DNA of 64,000 nucleotides from UBA11986 sp031402435. Lineage in GTDB: Bacteria > Bacteroidota > Ignavibacteria > UBA10030 > UBA6906. Below the pieces are notes generated by a model. It was given only the letters and a program-made list of their open reading frames with translations. It was not told where the DNA came from and made no database searches. This document shows positions 35,257 through 44,058 of the stretch, piece by piece. Position numbers and translations under genes: made by a program. The first letter of the stretch is position 1; every line of letters begins with the position of its first letter. The DNA is taken from contig JANNSJ010000038.1 of the NCBI GenBank assembly GCA_031402435.1, positions 1 to 64,000 of the forward strand, read 5' to 3'.

Positions 35257-35637
35257 ATGAGTAGAGTGATGCATTTCGAGATACACGCTGAACAGCCGGA
35301 TCGCGCAATCAAGTTCTATACAAATGTGTTCCGCTGGACTTTTACCAGGTGGGGCGGGGAAGAATATTGGCTCATTGCAACGGGTCCGAAAGAGGAACCT
35401 GGCATCGACGGTGGACTGGTGAAACGCCGCGGCACTATTGACGGTACGGCTGTCACTGCGTATGTGTGTACGATTGGCGTAGCCAACGTAGACGATACAA
35501 TCCTAAAAGTGAAGGCCAACGGCTGCGAGAACGTCGTCCCGAAAATGCCCATCCCAACAGTCGGTTGGCTGGCATACTGCAAAGACACCGAGGGGAATAT
35601 CTTCGGCGTCATGCAACCCGATACCAACGCAACGTAG
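35257..35637 (+). CDS. VOC-family (glyoxalase-like) protein
   Basis: The 126-residue VOC-fold protein is of the type often annotated as a glyoxalase/bleomycin-resistance-like enzyme. FEIHAEQPDRAIKFYTNVFRW opens the first module and GWLAYCKDTEGNIFGVMQ closes the second; metal ligands fit the first His and the terminal region. No substrate can be given. ATG 35257 is preceded by AAGGGG. The next gene starts 10 bases after the stop. Confidence 0.8.
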   Translation: MSRVMHFEIHAEQPDRAIKFYTNVFRWTFTRWGGEEYWLIATGPKEEPGIDGGLVKRRGTIDGTAVTAYVCTIGVANVDDTILKVKANGCENVVPKMPIPTVGWLAYCKDTEGNIFGVMQPDTNAT

Positions 35638-35647
35638 GCGGCCAACA

Positions 35648-36049
35648 ATGAAAAAGCTGTTGCTCAGTACAGGTGCGGCATTTGTATTCCTTGTTGTCAT
35701 CAACGCACTGTTGTTTCCGGTCTTTTTTCCGGAAGGTCCGCCCGAGGTCTACAGCAACAAACGCCCAATGCCCCTTGTTCAATATCATCTACTCGCATTT
35801 CTTATCACGGCGTTCCTCATGTCATACCTCTACCCGCTTGTCTACAAAGGCGAGCCGGCATGGAAAGAAGGCCTCAAGGTTGGAATCCTCATGGCGCTGT
35901 TTGTATCGCTACCCGAGAACCTTCACCTGTACGCTCTCACGGAGATGTCTTTCGTGGCGGGGTTGATCCCGGCGCTGTGGGTTGTCGTTATCTGGGGCCT
36001 TGCGGGAATCGTCATTGCATTCGTATATAAATCATTCCGAAGTAAATAA
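35648..36049 (+). CDS. Four-helix membrane protein, function unknown
   Basis: The 133-residue protein has about four hydrophobic segments (LLLSTGAAFVFLVVINALLF, LLAFLITAFLMSYLYPLVY, GLKVGILMALFVSL, ALWVVVIWGLAGIVIAFVY). Short polar loops carry a proline-rich FPEGPPEVY and a GEPAWKEG turn. No family is recognised. It is tightly packed after the VOC gene and before another small membrane protein gene, so the three are probably one transcript. Confidence 0.65.
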   Translation: MKKLLLSTGAAFVFLVVINALLFPVFFPEGPPEVYSNKRPMPLVQYHLLAFLITAFLMSYLYPLVYKGEPAWKEGLKVGILMALFVSLPENLHLYALTEMSFVAGLIPALWVVVIWGLAGIVIAFVYKSFRSK

Positions 36050-36064
36050 TCAAAGGAGTACTCC

Positions 36065-36433
36065 ATGTCAAAACCAATATTCGGACTCATCCTCGGCGGC
36101 GTCCTCGGCATCTTCGATGGCCTCACCGCATTGTTCACCCCGGAGGCAGCCCCGATGATTACAGAAATCGTCATCGGTTCAACCATCAAGGGATTGATCG
36201 CCGGCGTGCTGATCGGTTTCTTTGCAAAGAAGTTCAATTCTCTTCCGCTGGGTATCCTCTTCGGGCTCACCGTGGGATTGATTCTTGCATACGCTGTCGC
36301 AGCAATGCCCAGCGAAACCGGAGAGCATTATTACTTCGAGATCATGTTACCCGGCGGCCTCGTTGGTTTGATCGTGGGATATGCAACACAGAAGTATGGC
36401 AAATCCAATACGGGTTCGGCACAGCAGGCGTAA
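36065..36433 (+). CDS. Glycine-rich small membrane protein
   Basis: The 122-residue protein has four hydrophobic, glycine-rich segments: LILGGVLGIFDGL, STIKGLIAGVLIGFFA, LGILFGLTVGLILAYAVA and LPGGLVGLIVGYA. The glycine spacing resembles small-residue helix-packing motifs. No family is recognised. AAAGGAG lies just before ATG 36065. It is 15 bases after the preceding membrane protein gene; the two are likely functionally linked. Confidence 0.65.
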   Translation: MSKPIFGLILGGVLGIFDGLTALFTPEAAPMITEIVIGSTIKGLIAGVLIGFFAKKFNSLPLGILFGLTVGLILAYAVAAMPSETGEHYYFEIMLPGGLVGLIVGYATQKYGKSNTGSAQQA

Positions 36434-36484
36434 CTGCTTATCGGATCGATAACATCCAACCGCTTATCCTCAAGGAGTTTCATT

Positions 36485-37090
36485 ATGAAAACAAACGTAC
36501 TGTTCATTCTCGGAATCTGCTTGTTGTTCGGAACTCCCGGCGACGCTGAAGACAAAACGAAGAAGGCCATGCTATCTCAAGAGGAAATGATGAAGCGATG
36601 GCAGGAGGCAATGACACCCGGCGACGCGCACAAACTGTTGGATCAATTCGTCGGGTCGTGGGAAACGGAAGGCAGCACATGGATGGAAGGCCCGGACAAG
36701 CCTCCGTCTGTGAGCAAGGGAACAGCGGAAGTGAAGTGGGCGCTCGGCGGTCGATTCCTTCAGCAGGACGTGATAGGCGAGATGATGGGTATGCCGATGA
36801 ACGGCATCGGGTTTTCCGGATACGATAACTTCAAGAAGAAATACAACAGTTTCTGGATCGATAATACCGCAACGGCAATGTACACGAGCGAAGGAACGAT
36901 CAGCAAGGATGGAACAGTCATCACCTACTTTGGTAAAATGGATGAGCCCATGACCGGAGAAAAGGATAAGAAGGTGAAGTTCGTTGACACCATTATCAAT
37001 CACGACAAGCACGTCTTTGAAATCCACGATCTTTCCATGCCCGGCCCCAACAAGAAAGTTGTGGAGATCATCTACACGAGAAAGAAATAA
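36485..37090 (+). CDS. Exported DUF1579 protein
   Basis: The 201-residue protein has a short signal peptide (VLFILGICLLFGTPGDA) and a DUF1579 domain: LLDQFVGSWETEGSTWM at the start, WALGGRFLQQD and GFSGYDNFKKKYNSFWIDN in the middle, and a strand-rich end. DUF1579 proteins are thought to form small lipocalin-like barrels; the ligand is unknown. AAGGAG precedes ATG 36485 at a good distance. A terminator hairpin lies 87 bases downstream. Confidence 0.82.
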   Translation: MKTNVLFILGICLLFGTPGDAEDKTKKAMLSQEEMMKRWQEAMTPGDAHKLLDQFVGSWETEGSTWMEGPDKPPSVSKGTAEVKWALGGRFLQQDVIGEMMGMPMNGIGFSGYDNFKKKYNSFWIDNTATAMYTSEGTISKDGTVITYFGKMDEPMTGEKDKKVKFVDTIINHDKHVFEIHDLSMPGPNKKVVEIIYTRKK

Positions 37091-37176
37091 GAGTGTGAGG
37101 CTGCTGTTGTCCTGGCTTGAACATTGGCTCTATTGATGGGAACCAGCCGTCCCGACCTTCTTTGAGAAACATTTTA

Positions 37177-37201
37177 CAGCCCCGCCCGAAAAGCGGGGCT
37201 G
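37177..37201 (+). terminator. Terminator-like hairpin after the DUF1579 gene
   Basis: CAGCCCCGC (37177-37185) pairs perfectly with GCGGGGCTG (37193-37201) across a seven-base loop, and GCGCGTTTCTG follows. It lies downstream of the DUF1579 gene. A separate TGTCTG/CAGACA inverted repeat at 37257-37275 lies before the next gene. Confidence 0.65.
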
Positions 37202-37350
37202 CGCGTTTCTGTTCATGATTCTTGTGGCGAGAAGTCCTGACGATGTGATAAGTCGGTGTCTGGGCGTGTCAGACAATGACACATCTGTTGAACTTTCTTC
37301 GTTACTAGTGGTGGATGTTTAACCATCACCATTCACCAAGGAGGTACACC

Positions 37351-37815
37351 ATGAAAGGCTCAGCAATTCGCCTGGGTTTTGTTCTCGTTGTTTTCGTTTC
37401 GGTCTCCGTTTCATTCGGCGCAAACAGAAATGATGAAGTCTGGTTCAAAGGCGCCACGGTTGATGCCATTGAGAGAAGTCTTGCCATGGCATTGAGAACG
37501 CCAAGCCCCGGTATGCAGGCATCAGCGTCACAGGTTATTCGGGATTTACGGGTGTTGTTGCCGGAGCAGGAGTTTTCGTTGCTTGTTATCCCGCTCATGT
37601 CTATTGTCAAGGATGAAGATGTTGATGTCCCTGTGCGAATGGTTGCAGCACTTGCACTTCACGATTTGAATTCGGGGAAAGGGGATTTCGCTATTCAGCA
37701 AACGTCACGGTTCGCGAAGAGTGAGCGGCTGAAACACCTCTGCGCCTCGCTGACATACGAACGCGTGAAGAAGAATTCATCGGAGCTTCAGACTACCACG
37801 GTGAAAAGCAACTGA
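37351..37815 (+). CDS. Small exported helical-repeat protein
   Basis: The 154-residue protein has a signal peptide (IRLGFVLVVFVSVSVSFGA). The mature part is helical with a HEAT-like rhythm: ASQVIRDLRVLLPEQEFSLLVIPLMSIVKDEDVDVPVRMVAALALHDL. I do not know a family. ATG 37351 follows a perfect AAGGAGG, although the frame opens at 37315. It is expressed alone between a terminator on each side. Confidence 0.65.
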   Translation: MKGSAIRLGFVLVVFVSVSVSFGANRNDEVWFKGATVDAIERSLAMALRTPSPGMQASASQVIRDLRVLLPEQEFSLLVIPLMSIVKDEDVDVPVRMVAALALHDLNSGKGDFAIQQTSRFAKSERLKHLCASLTYERVKKNSSELQTTTVKSN

Positions 37816-37832
37816 GTACAGAGGAGGTGGCA

Positions 37833-37860
37833 CAAACGCCCGGCATAGTCCGGGCATTTG
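37833..37860. terminator. Bidirectional terminator between convergent genes
   Basis: CAAA-C-GCCCGG (37833-37843) pairs with CCGGGC-A-TTTG (37850-37860) with one mismatch and a six-base loop, followed by T-rich sequence. It lies between the plus-strand helical protein gene and the minus-strand SirB1-like gene. Confidence 0.7.
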
Positions 37861-37865
37861 TGTTT

Positions 37866-38714
37866 TTAGGATGTGGGAGAAAGGGCTGAGCCGTCCATCA
37901 TCATCAGCAATTCGGAAACCAGGTTTGCATTCACTTCCCGGCCAGATTGCCCATACGCGTTAACGAGGTTGCGCAATACGCGCGCGATAATAATCGAGGC
38001 GTCGCATTCAAGATTGAGAATGGCCTGCATCGTGATCGGCTCGGGCGTTTGTATGGATGCCAGATCTTTGTGATTGAGGAAGTGGCCGCCATTGAAACAG
38101 TCAACGACGTGGGACCTCCCACCGCTCGTGCATCGCGCAAGAAAGTGTCCCGGCAAATTGATCCCTTCTACTTCAAAGCCGAGCCGGTGACCAACCAGAA
38201 TGTACACGCACGCCAGACTAATGGGAATCCCCTTCTTCTCTTCAACAACATAAATCAGGCTGCTGTTCAGCGGGTTGTAGTACTCCTCTTGCGGCACCCC
38301 TTTGAGAGCAAGGGTTTCAAAGAGAAACCGCGCCAACGTTCGAGCATCTTTTCGATGTTCACTTCCCTCAAAATCAAGGACAAGCTGATCGAGAAGATCA
38401 TTGAGTGAGATATGATAGCTACGGCCATGCATGAAGCCGGCGATAAAACCAAGCGCCATCTCAAGCTTCTGCTTGTCGTTGTCAATCTCAAACCATTCCG
38501 GCCACACCCGCCTGAGCCACGTCCGCCGGTGTTCCTCAAGAAGGTCGTGCAGCACCTCGCGCTCATATCGTGTCGGTACGATACGCAACCGGGCCAGCTC
38601 CAATTCCAGGTCAGGACCGAACAAGCGAAGCTCGCTCATCACCGAGTCTCGCACTGGCGGGGCATCATCATCCAACAGCTTGATAAGAAATGGAAGTTGC
38701 TTTGTGTCGGGCAT
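37866..38714 (-). CDS. SirB1/transglutaminase-like protein
   Basis: The 282-residue protein has a transglutaminase-like domain in its second half: LNSSLIYVVEEKKGIPISLACVYILVGHRLG holds the cysteine (SLAC), and GINLPGHFLAR the histidine, as in SirB1-type proteins. The N-terminal 100 residues are helical and HEAT-like (LIKLLDDDAPPVRDSVMSEL). The function of the family is poorly known. It is the last gene of a minus-strand group with the GH13 enzyme (2 bases upstream) and truA. Confidence 0.8.
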   Translation of the reverse strand: MPDTKQLPFLIKLLDDDAPPVRDSVMSELRLFGPDLELELARLRIVPTRYEREVLHDLLEEHRRTWLRRVWPEWFEIDNDKQKLEMALGFIAGFMHGRSYHISLNDLLDQLVLDFEGSEHRKDARTLARFLFETLALKGVPQEEYYNPLNSSLIYVVEEKKGIPISLACVYILVGHRLGFEVEGINLPGHFLARCTSGGRSHVVDCFNGGHFLNHKDLASIQTPEPITMQAILNLECDASIIIARVLRNLVNAYGQSGREVNANLVSELLMMMDGSALSPTS

Positions 38715-38716
38715 GC

Positions 38717-40561
38717 TCAGTTTGGCCCTCCGGAAAGAAGGAATACTCCGGCACCGTTTCCTTCAATCTGAATCGACATTGTTGGAATCAGGTCCATCCT
38801 TCGCCCACTCATGAGATCAAGCAGCTCGCCTGGCCCCTCAAGTTGGTGTTTGAACGGCATCAGGTCGATGGTCTGTTCCGTTCTGTTATTGTTGATGACA
38901 ACCATGATACGCTCGCTACCAAGTGTCCTGAAATAGGTATACACTTCGCGAACCGGCCTGAAATGAACCAGCGCCCCGCGTGACAGCGCCGGATGTTCCT
39001 TGCGAAGCATTAGGAGTTGCCTTGTGAAGTCGAAGATCTCATTTTCCTGCTCCGTCCTTCCCTCTTTGGTGAATGCGTTACGGGCATCTCCCGGCCATCC
39101 ACCGGGAAAGTCAGCGCGCAGAGTGCCATGGTCCTTTCCTCCCATCATTCCAATCTCCGTGCCGTACAGTATCTGAGGAATGCCGCGTGTCGTGAGCAAC
39201 AATGTGAGTGCGAGTTTCAGACGCTTCACGTCGCCGTTGAGTTTGTACGCGATGCGCGCAATGTCATGGTTGTCAAGAAACGTCACAAGATTATCGGGAT
39301 TGGCGAACAGGAAATCCTTCGTCAGGCAATCGAACACTGTCGAGATGCTTTGGGAGTCTGCAAACACACGGTGGAATGCATCATACAGACCGAAGTCGGT
39401 AATCGAAGGAAGATTGGACGGAACTCTCGTTCGAAAGTTGCTCCCCTTCTGATATGGCGCAAGGTACACCGGGTCCTGAACCCATACTTCTCCAACAATA
39501 TTGAATCGCGGATACTCCTTCAGGATTGCGCGACACCACTCTTCACGAAAATCAGGATCGATGTAGGGATATGTGTCCTCGCGAATGCCGTCAAGTCCGA
39601 TTGATTCAATCCACCAGAGCGTACTCTGGATGAGATACTTCGCAACAAACGGATTCGATTGATTCAGGTCGGGCATGTAATCCGTAAACCAGCCATAAGT
39701 TGCTTTGACCTTCATGAGAGAATCTGAATGAACATCCGACAGCTCAACTTTCGAGTGAAATGCTCTGGAATGATTCTCAACGGTCCCATTCAGCCAATCC
39801 GGCGTTGGCAAATTCTTGATCCACGGATGGTTAATGCTGATGTGATTGTTTACGTGGTCCATGATGATCTTCAGGCCGCGTTTGTGTGCTTCGCCCACAA
39901 GCTTCCAGTAAAGTTCATTCGTGCCAAAGCGGGGATCAATGCGATACAAATCCGTGGCCGCGTACCCATGATAGCTTGCATTGGGTGCGTTATCTTCCAC
40001 CATCGGGTTCATCCAGAGTGCAGTCACACCCAGATCGTTCAAGTAATCCAGGTTGTTGATGATGCCCAGGATATCACCTCCATGCCTGCCGTATGGGGCA
40101 GCACGGTTCAGCGTGTCTGTCATTTCGGAAACGGAATCATTTGTTGTGTCGCCATTCGCGAAGCGATCAGGCGTAATCAGATACATAGCATCGCGAGCTT
40201 CAAACCCCTGATAGCGGCCGGTTGGATTTTCACGGCGTAAAAGTTGGTAGGTTATTCTCGTGGTGCCGGATTTGTTGCGCAACGCGATCGAATACGTTCC
40301 TGGCTTTGCATTCGGAGCGATCGTGACATCGAGGAACGCGTATGATGCATTCCCGATCTGGTGTGCTTTTGTTACCGCAAACGCTTTGGATGCGCCTGTT
40401 GCAGACACACCCGAAAGGTGTTCGCCATGGATCATGAGCTGTATCGTCCGTAATTTCATTCCCACCCACCAGTTGGGCGGATCGATGCGGGTGACCGTTG
40501 GAGATTGAGCGAATGAGAGTTGAACCGAAAGGAGAACGAGGAGAATCCGGGAAAGGCGCAT
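38717..40561 (-). CDS. Exported GH13 alpha-amylase family enzyme (cyclomaltodextrinase-like)
   Basis: The 614-residue enzyme has a signal peptide (ILLVLLSVQLSFA) and a beta-rich N-terminal domain (TRIDPPNWWVGMKLRTIQLMI) characteristic of cyclomaltodextrinase/SusA-like enzymes. The (beta/alpha)8 barrel carries MDHVNNH, the nucleophile in GLDGIREDTYPY, acid-base glutamate in VGEVW and the third carboxylate in FLDNHD. A small beta domain ends the protein. It would cleave starch, maltodextrin or cyclodextrin in the periplasm. It starts 6 bases after truA. Confidence 0.9.
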   Translation of the reverse strand: MRLSRILLVLLSVQLSFAQSPTVTRIDPPNWWVGMKLRTIQLMIHGEHLSGVSATGASKAFAVTKAHQIGNASYAFLDVTIAPNAKPGTYSIALRNKSGTTRITYQLLRRENPTGRYQGFEARDAMYLITPDRFANGDTTNDSVSEMTDTLNRAAPYGRHGGDILGIINNLDYLNDLGVTALWMNPMVEDNAPNASYHGYAATDLYRIDPRFGTNELYWKLVGEAHKRGLKIIMDHVNNHISINHPWIKNLPTPDWLNGTVENHSRAFHSKVELSDVHSDSLMKVKATYGWFTDYMPDLNQSNPFVAKYLIQSTLWWIESIGLDGIREDTYPYIDPDFREEWCRAILKEYPRFNIVGEVWVQDPVYLAPYQKGSNFRTRVPSNLPSITDFGLYDAFHRVFADSQSISTVFDCLTKDFLFANPDNLVTFLDNHDIARIAYKLNGDVKRLKLALTLLLTTRGIPQILYGTEIGMMGGKDHGTLRADFPGGWPGDARNAFTKEGRTEQENEIFDFTRQLLMLRKEHPALSRGALVHFRPVREVYTYFRTLGSERIMVVINNNRTEQTIDLMPFKHQLEGPGELLDLMSGRRMDLIPTMSIQIEGNGAGVFLLSGGPN

Positions 40562-40567
40562 GCTGAC

Positions 40568-41380
40568 CTATCGTTTGATTCGATGGTGATGGCTTCGCGA
40601 CATCGCGACAGAGAAAGCTGGCTGGAGCAGGTTCTGCGGACTATTTTGCTGATAGCGTACCTTTTCAAGAAACAACCCTGATGGCGGCGCAGTCAATCGG
40701 GATGGTTCATCGGATTGTTGTTGGATGAACTGTTTCACCTGTTCTACGGTCAGCGCTCCGCGCCCGACTTCTGCAAGAACGCCTACAATGCGCCGGACAA
40801 GCCTCCAGAGAAAATGAGATCCGCTCACGCGGATGAGAATCAAATCCCCCTCTTCCTTCATTTCAATGGCGTCAATCAGCACCTTCGTTGATTTTTCCTC
40901 CGGGTCATCTTCTGTAAACGATTGCAGGTTTTTCATGCCGACAAAGTGTTGGGATGCTGCAATCATTGCGGCGAAGTCCAGCGGCTCTTTTATCCACCAC
41001 ACATATCGTTTACCAAATGCAGTCCTGCGCCGGCAGATTTGATACAGGTAGCTTCGTGCAACTGCGCTGTGGCGTGCGTGAAAATCCGCAGGGGCCTTTT
41101 CCACTTCGAGCAGATTGATATCAGCGGGAAGCACGTCGTTCACTTTCATCCTGATGATTTCGGGGGCAAGCATTGTCTGGACTTCGAGATGAGCCACCTG
41201 TTCCAGTGCATGCACGCCGGCATCAGTCCTGCCCGACCCGTACAGTTCAAACTCGTCCGTTTTGAAGACCTTCTTCATCGCGCCGATGATCTCACCCTGC
41301 ACCGTGCCGGCGTTCTTTTGCACCTGCCAGCCGCTGTAGCGGGTGCCTTCGTATTCGATGAATAATTTGAAGCGTGCCAT
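40568..41380 (-). CDS. truA: tRNA pseudouridine(38-40) synthase A
   Basis: The 270-residue enzyme converts uridines 38-40 in tRNA anticodon arms. The catalytic aspartate is in GSGRTDAGVHA (about residue 52), the start FKLFIEYEGTRYSGWQVQ is typical, and SHFLWRLVRRIVGVLAEVGRG is the second family motif. The C-terminus has an extra basic tail (SVAMSRSHHHRIKR). It heads a tightly packed minus-strand set; its upstream region faces the DinB gene promoter region. Confidence 0.94.
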   Translation of the reverse strand: MARFKLFIEYEGTRYSGWQVQKNAGTVQGEIIGAMKKVFKTDEFELYGSGRTDAGVHALEQVAHLEVQTMLAPEIIRMKVNDVLPADINLLEVEKAPADFHARHSAVARSYLYQICRRRTAFGKRYVWWIKEPLDFAAMIAASQHFVGMKNLQSFTEDDPEEKSTKVLIDAIEMKEEGDLILIRVSGSHFLWRLVRRIVGVLAEVGRGALTVEQVKQFIQQQSDEPSRLTAPPSGLFLEKVRYQQNSPQNLLQPAFSVAMSRSHHHRIKR

Positions 41381-41462
41381 TGCGTGAGAAAGTGAACGGG
41401 GGACTGCTCAATGGTAGGTATTCTCACGACGATGTTCAAGCGTCCGTCTCGTCAATCTTTGC

Positions 41463-41491
41463 TTGACTTTGAGGTCGCACTCTCATACATT
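41463..41491 (+). promoter_or_regulatory. Candidate promoter for the DinB-family gene
   Basis: TTGACT (41463-41468) and TACATT (41486-41491) are 17 bases apart, about 98 bases before ATG 41589. The downstream box continues TACATTTTC, which also fits a TAnnTTTG-like -7 element. This is the clearest promoter match in the window. Confidence 0.5.
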
Positions 41492-41588
41492 TTCGTCGAT
41501 AGTACACTGCGTTCCTTTACTCACTTGACCGATACAAGTCAATCCATTCCACTCATTCACACGTTCTATTAACTCAAGGAGATACGAC

Positions 41589-42182
41589 ATGGTTGGTTTC
41601 ATGAAACATGCGACAATGGTGATACTGTTCGTTGCCCTTGGCGCGACGAACCTGCACGCAGGCGATGCAAAATCGGAAAAGGCGGCGCCAAAGTCCGGGT
41701 TCCGCGCAGAGATCCTATGGCAGTTGGATGACGTTCAAAAGAAAACCGAGGAGCTTGCCGCAACAGTTCCTGCCGAGAAGTACTCATGGCGTCCGGCTGA
41801 TGGCGTCCGCTCCATCAGCGAAGTGTATATGCACGTCGTCGGAGCAAACTACTTCTTCATGACATTTCTCGGCGTGAAGCCGCCGATGAAGATGGACCCG
41901 GGTATGGAGAAGACCGTAACAGACAAGGCGGAGATCACCAAGATGCTGAAGCCGTCGTTCGACCATGTTCGCACTGCCGTGCTCAACCTCTCGGACAAAG
42001 ATCTTGACAAGAAAGCCGACATGTTCGGCAATGCCACCACGTATCGGAACGTACTGGTTACCGAAATCGCTCATTTGCACGAACACCTTGGGCAATCCAT
42101 CGCGTATGCGCGCATGAATGATGTTGTTCCTCCTTGGACAGCTGCAGAACAGGCCGCAGCAGCAAAGAAAGACGGCAAGTAG
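41589..42182 (+). CDS. Exported DinB-family protein
   Basis: The 197-residue protein has a signal peptide (ATMVILFVALGATNLHAG) and a DinB four-helix fold. The three metal-binding histidines fit VYMHVVGANYF (first), and EIAHLHEHLGQSIAYARM (second and third). DinB proteins bind a divalent metal and some are thiol transferases; an exported one has no assigned role. AAGGAGAT 6-7 bases before ATG 41589 is strong. The C-terminus is alanine- and lysine-rich. Confidence 0.85.
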   Translation: MVGFMKHATMVILFVALGATNLHAGDAKSEKAAPKSGFRAEILWQLDDVQKKTEELAATVPAEKYSWRPADGVRSISEVYMHVVGANYFFMTFLGVKPPMKMDPGMEKTVTDKAEITKMLKPSFDHVRTAVLNLSDKDLDKKADMFGNATTYRNVLVTEIAHLHEHLGQSIAYARMNDVVPPWTAAEQAAAAKKDGK

Positions 42183-42203
42183 CTGCTCTTACACCGAATT
42201 GCG

Positions 42204-42250
42204 AGGCACAGAGATATTCGGAGGCGATACTCCGATAAACTCTGTGCCTT
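42204..42250 (+). terminator. Nested inverted repeat after the DinB gene
   Basis: AGGCACAGAG (42204-42213) pairs with CTCTGTGCCT (42240-42249), and inside it CGGAG pairs with CTCCG. The stem is long and lies 21 bases after the stop codon, so it is probably a terminator, though only a short T run follows. Confidence 0.5.
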
Positions 42251-42413
42251 GGTGTTGTTCTCTTCCCTGCTGTGTAGACCTCCCGTTGGTTGACTTTCCA
42301 CTTATGGTTTCGTAAATTCAAACACCAACCTTCAAGAATGCTGTCTCCACTTGAGGAGGGAGCGGAACCTCCCCATCCTCTTTCAGATGTCTTTGACATC
42401 AGGAGATGATACC

Positions 42414-42992
42414 GTGAAATCCCTTCTTACATTTCTTGTGGCCTGTCTCTCGACCCTCGCAGTTGCACAACCTGCGATCACACAACAAGAAAAGCATAGT
42501 CCAACCACAAGTCGTAACCCATTTGTAGATTCAATTGTAGTCTGCGCTCCTCGCAGTTACGGATGGAACATGGTGAGCAACCCGGTTCTCCGCGCACCCG
42601 GGACTGATTCAGTCTGGCAGGTGCTCTGCGATGCACGACGGTGGTGCTTTCCTTTTTGGCCACCTGGAGGCGGGTGGGCGCAGAGTTGCATCGCACAGAA
42701 TGGCCGCGGGTTTTGGGTCAAAGTGCTGCCTCCCGGTTCAACAGCATGTTGTATTGTGGGCGATGCAATTGCCCAGGATTCGATCCCCGTGACGAACGGA
42801 TGGAATCTGATCGGCACGATTTCATATCCTGTCGCAGCTTCATCAGTGTATTCGATACCATCGAACATCATAGTGTCCGGGTTCTTTGGATTCTCGTCAG
42901 GCTACGTTCGCGTGGACACCCTCCGTCCCGGTCTTGCGTATTGGGTAAAGTCTCAGCAGGCAGGACGACTCGTTCTTTCTTCGGGACTCTAG
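42414..42992 (+). CDS. Secreted protein made of one GWN-repeat domain
   Basis: The 192-residue protein has a signal peptide (LLTFLVACLSTLAVA). The rest is a single domain made of two similar repeats, each opening with GWN (SYGWNMVSNPV, then NGWNLIGTISYPV) and closing with a WVK element (RGFWVKV, then AYWVKSQQAGRLVLS). The same domain forms the C-terminus of the next gene's product. GTG 42414 follows AGGAGATG and starts exactly at the signal peptide; the frame is open from 42351. No sorting domain is present. Confidence 0.75.
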   Translation: MKSLLTFLVACLSTLAVAQPAITQQEKHSPTTSRNPFVDSIVVCAPRSYGWNMVSNPVLRAPGTDSVWQVLCDARRWCFPFWPPGGGWAQSCIAQNGRGFWVKVLPPGSTACCIVGDAIAQDSIPVTNGWNLIGTISYPVAASSVYSIPSNIIVSGFFGFSSGYVRVDTLRPGLAYWVKSQQAGRLVLSSGL

Positions 42993-43025
42993 CCCGGGAA
43001 CGTAGGCACAGATAAAGGAGATATC

Positions 43026-44024
43026 ATGAATCGATTGAGAATTCTACTTTCAGTTGTCACGGTCGTTTCTCTGACCTTGGTTACCAACGTATGTGCACAA
43101 CCACGGTTTGAAATCCCTCTTACCGTGAGCGACGGTGCAATCACGCAAACAGTGTACTTTGGCATTCTACCGCAAGCTGACCCCTGCATCAACTCACAGG
43201 ACAGCATCAATGGACACATAGAGTTATTCCTTCCTGGACCGCCGCCGCCGTCAGGTTCTGTCGAGGCTCGGTTTGTATGGCCGAGAAGCGGGTCGGGAAA
43301 CGTTTGTTTCGACCAAGGATCGCAGTGTGACTATAGACCCTTCAGCGCATACACGCAACGCGATACGTTCAGAGTCAATATCTTTCCTGGGGTGACCGCT
43401 CCCCCGGTTTCAATTTCATGGCCAGCCGGTTTGTCATCCTATTTCAGCGGGTTAACACTCAAGGATGTTGCCACTAATGGTGGTACCCACAACGTCAATA
43501 TGTTGTCGAGCACTTCGGTGGTTGTCAACCTCAATCCGGCTGACATAAAGATTTACGCCTCTGGCCCCCACAACCCGCATGATACCATGGCAGTGAACGT
43601 TCAGATTACAATGGGATGGAACCTGGTGTCCAACCCGGTCATCACTGCCAATGATTCCATTCCTTTTCTGTTTCCCGCATGCATTGGCTGTCCATTGTCG
43701 CCTCCTTTTCCCCCATATTTTAATTGCAGGCTCCCGCACGGAAAAGGTGCATGGATAAAATGCCCAGCGGGAGGCGTGGTCACCATTACGGGAATGTCAA
43801 TCACGGCTGATACAATTGCAGTATCGAGAGGATGGAATCTGATTGGATCTATCTCGTATCCGGTCGCAACCTCATCGATCACCTCGATTCCGCCCGGCAT
43901 CATAGTGTCCGGTTTCTTCGGATACGTAATGGGCTACATGGCGGCATACACGATTCAGCCTGGCCGCGGGTATTGGGTGAAAGCAAATCAGGCAGGGCGG
44001 ATCGTAATTTCATCGGACTTTTGA
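43026..44024 (+). CDS. Secreted two-domain protein (N-domain plus GWN-repeat domain)
   Basis: The 332-residue protein has a signal peptide (ILLSVVTVVSLTLVTNVCA). Residues about 27-190 form a beta-rich domain with conserved cysteines (ILPQADPCINSQD, FDQGSQCDYR) and DTFRVNIFPGV. Residues about 195-332 are the GWN-repeat domain, closely matching the product of the upstream gene, including the end GYWVKANQAGRIVIS. The N-terminal domain is shared with the next gene's product. AAGGAG precedes ATG 43026. Confidence 0.75.
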   Translation: MNRLRILLSVVTVVSLTLVTNVCAQPRFEIPLTVSDGAITQTVYFGILPQADPCINSQDSINGHIELFLPGPPPPSGSVEARFVWPRSGSGNVCFDQGSQCDYRPFSAYTQRDTFRVNIFPGVTAPPVSISWPAGLSSYFSGLTLKDVATNGGTHNVNMLSSTSVVVNLNPADIKIYASGPHNPHDTMAVNVQITMGWNLVSNPVITANDSIPFLFPACIGCPLSPPFPPYFNCRLPHGKGAWIKCPAGGVVTITGMSITADTIAVSRGWNLIGSISYPVATSSITSIPPGIIVSGFFGYVMGYMAAYTIQPGRGYWVKANQAGRIVISSDF

Positions 44025-44058
44025 TATGAACTTGTTGCAAAAAGGAATAGCGGACACC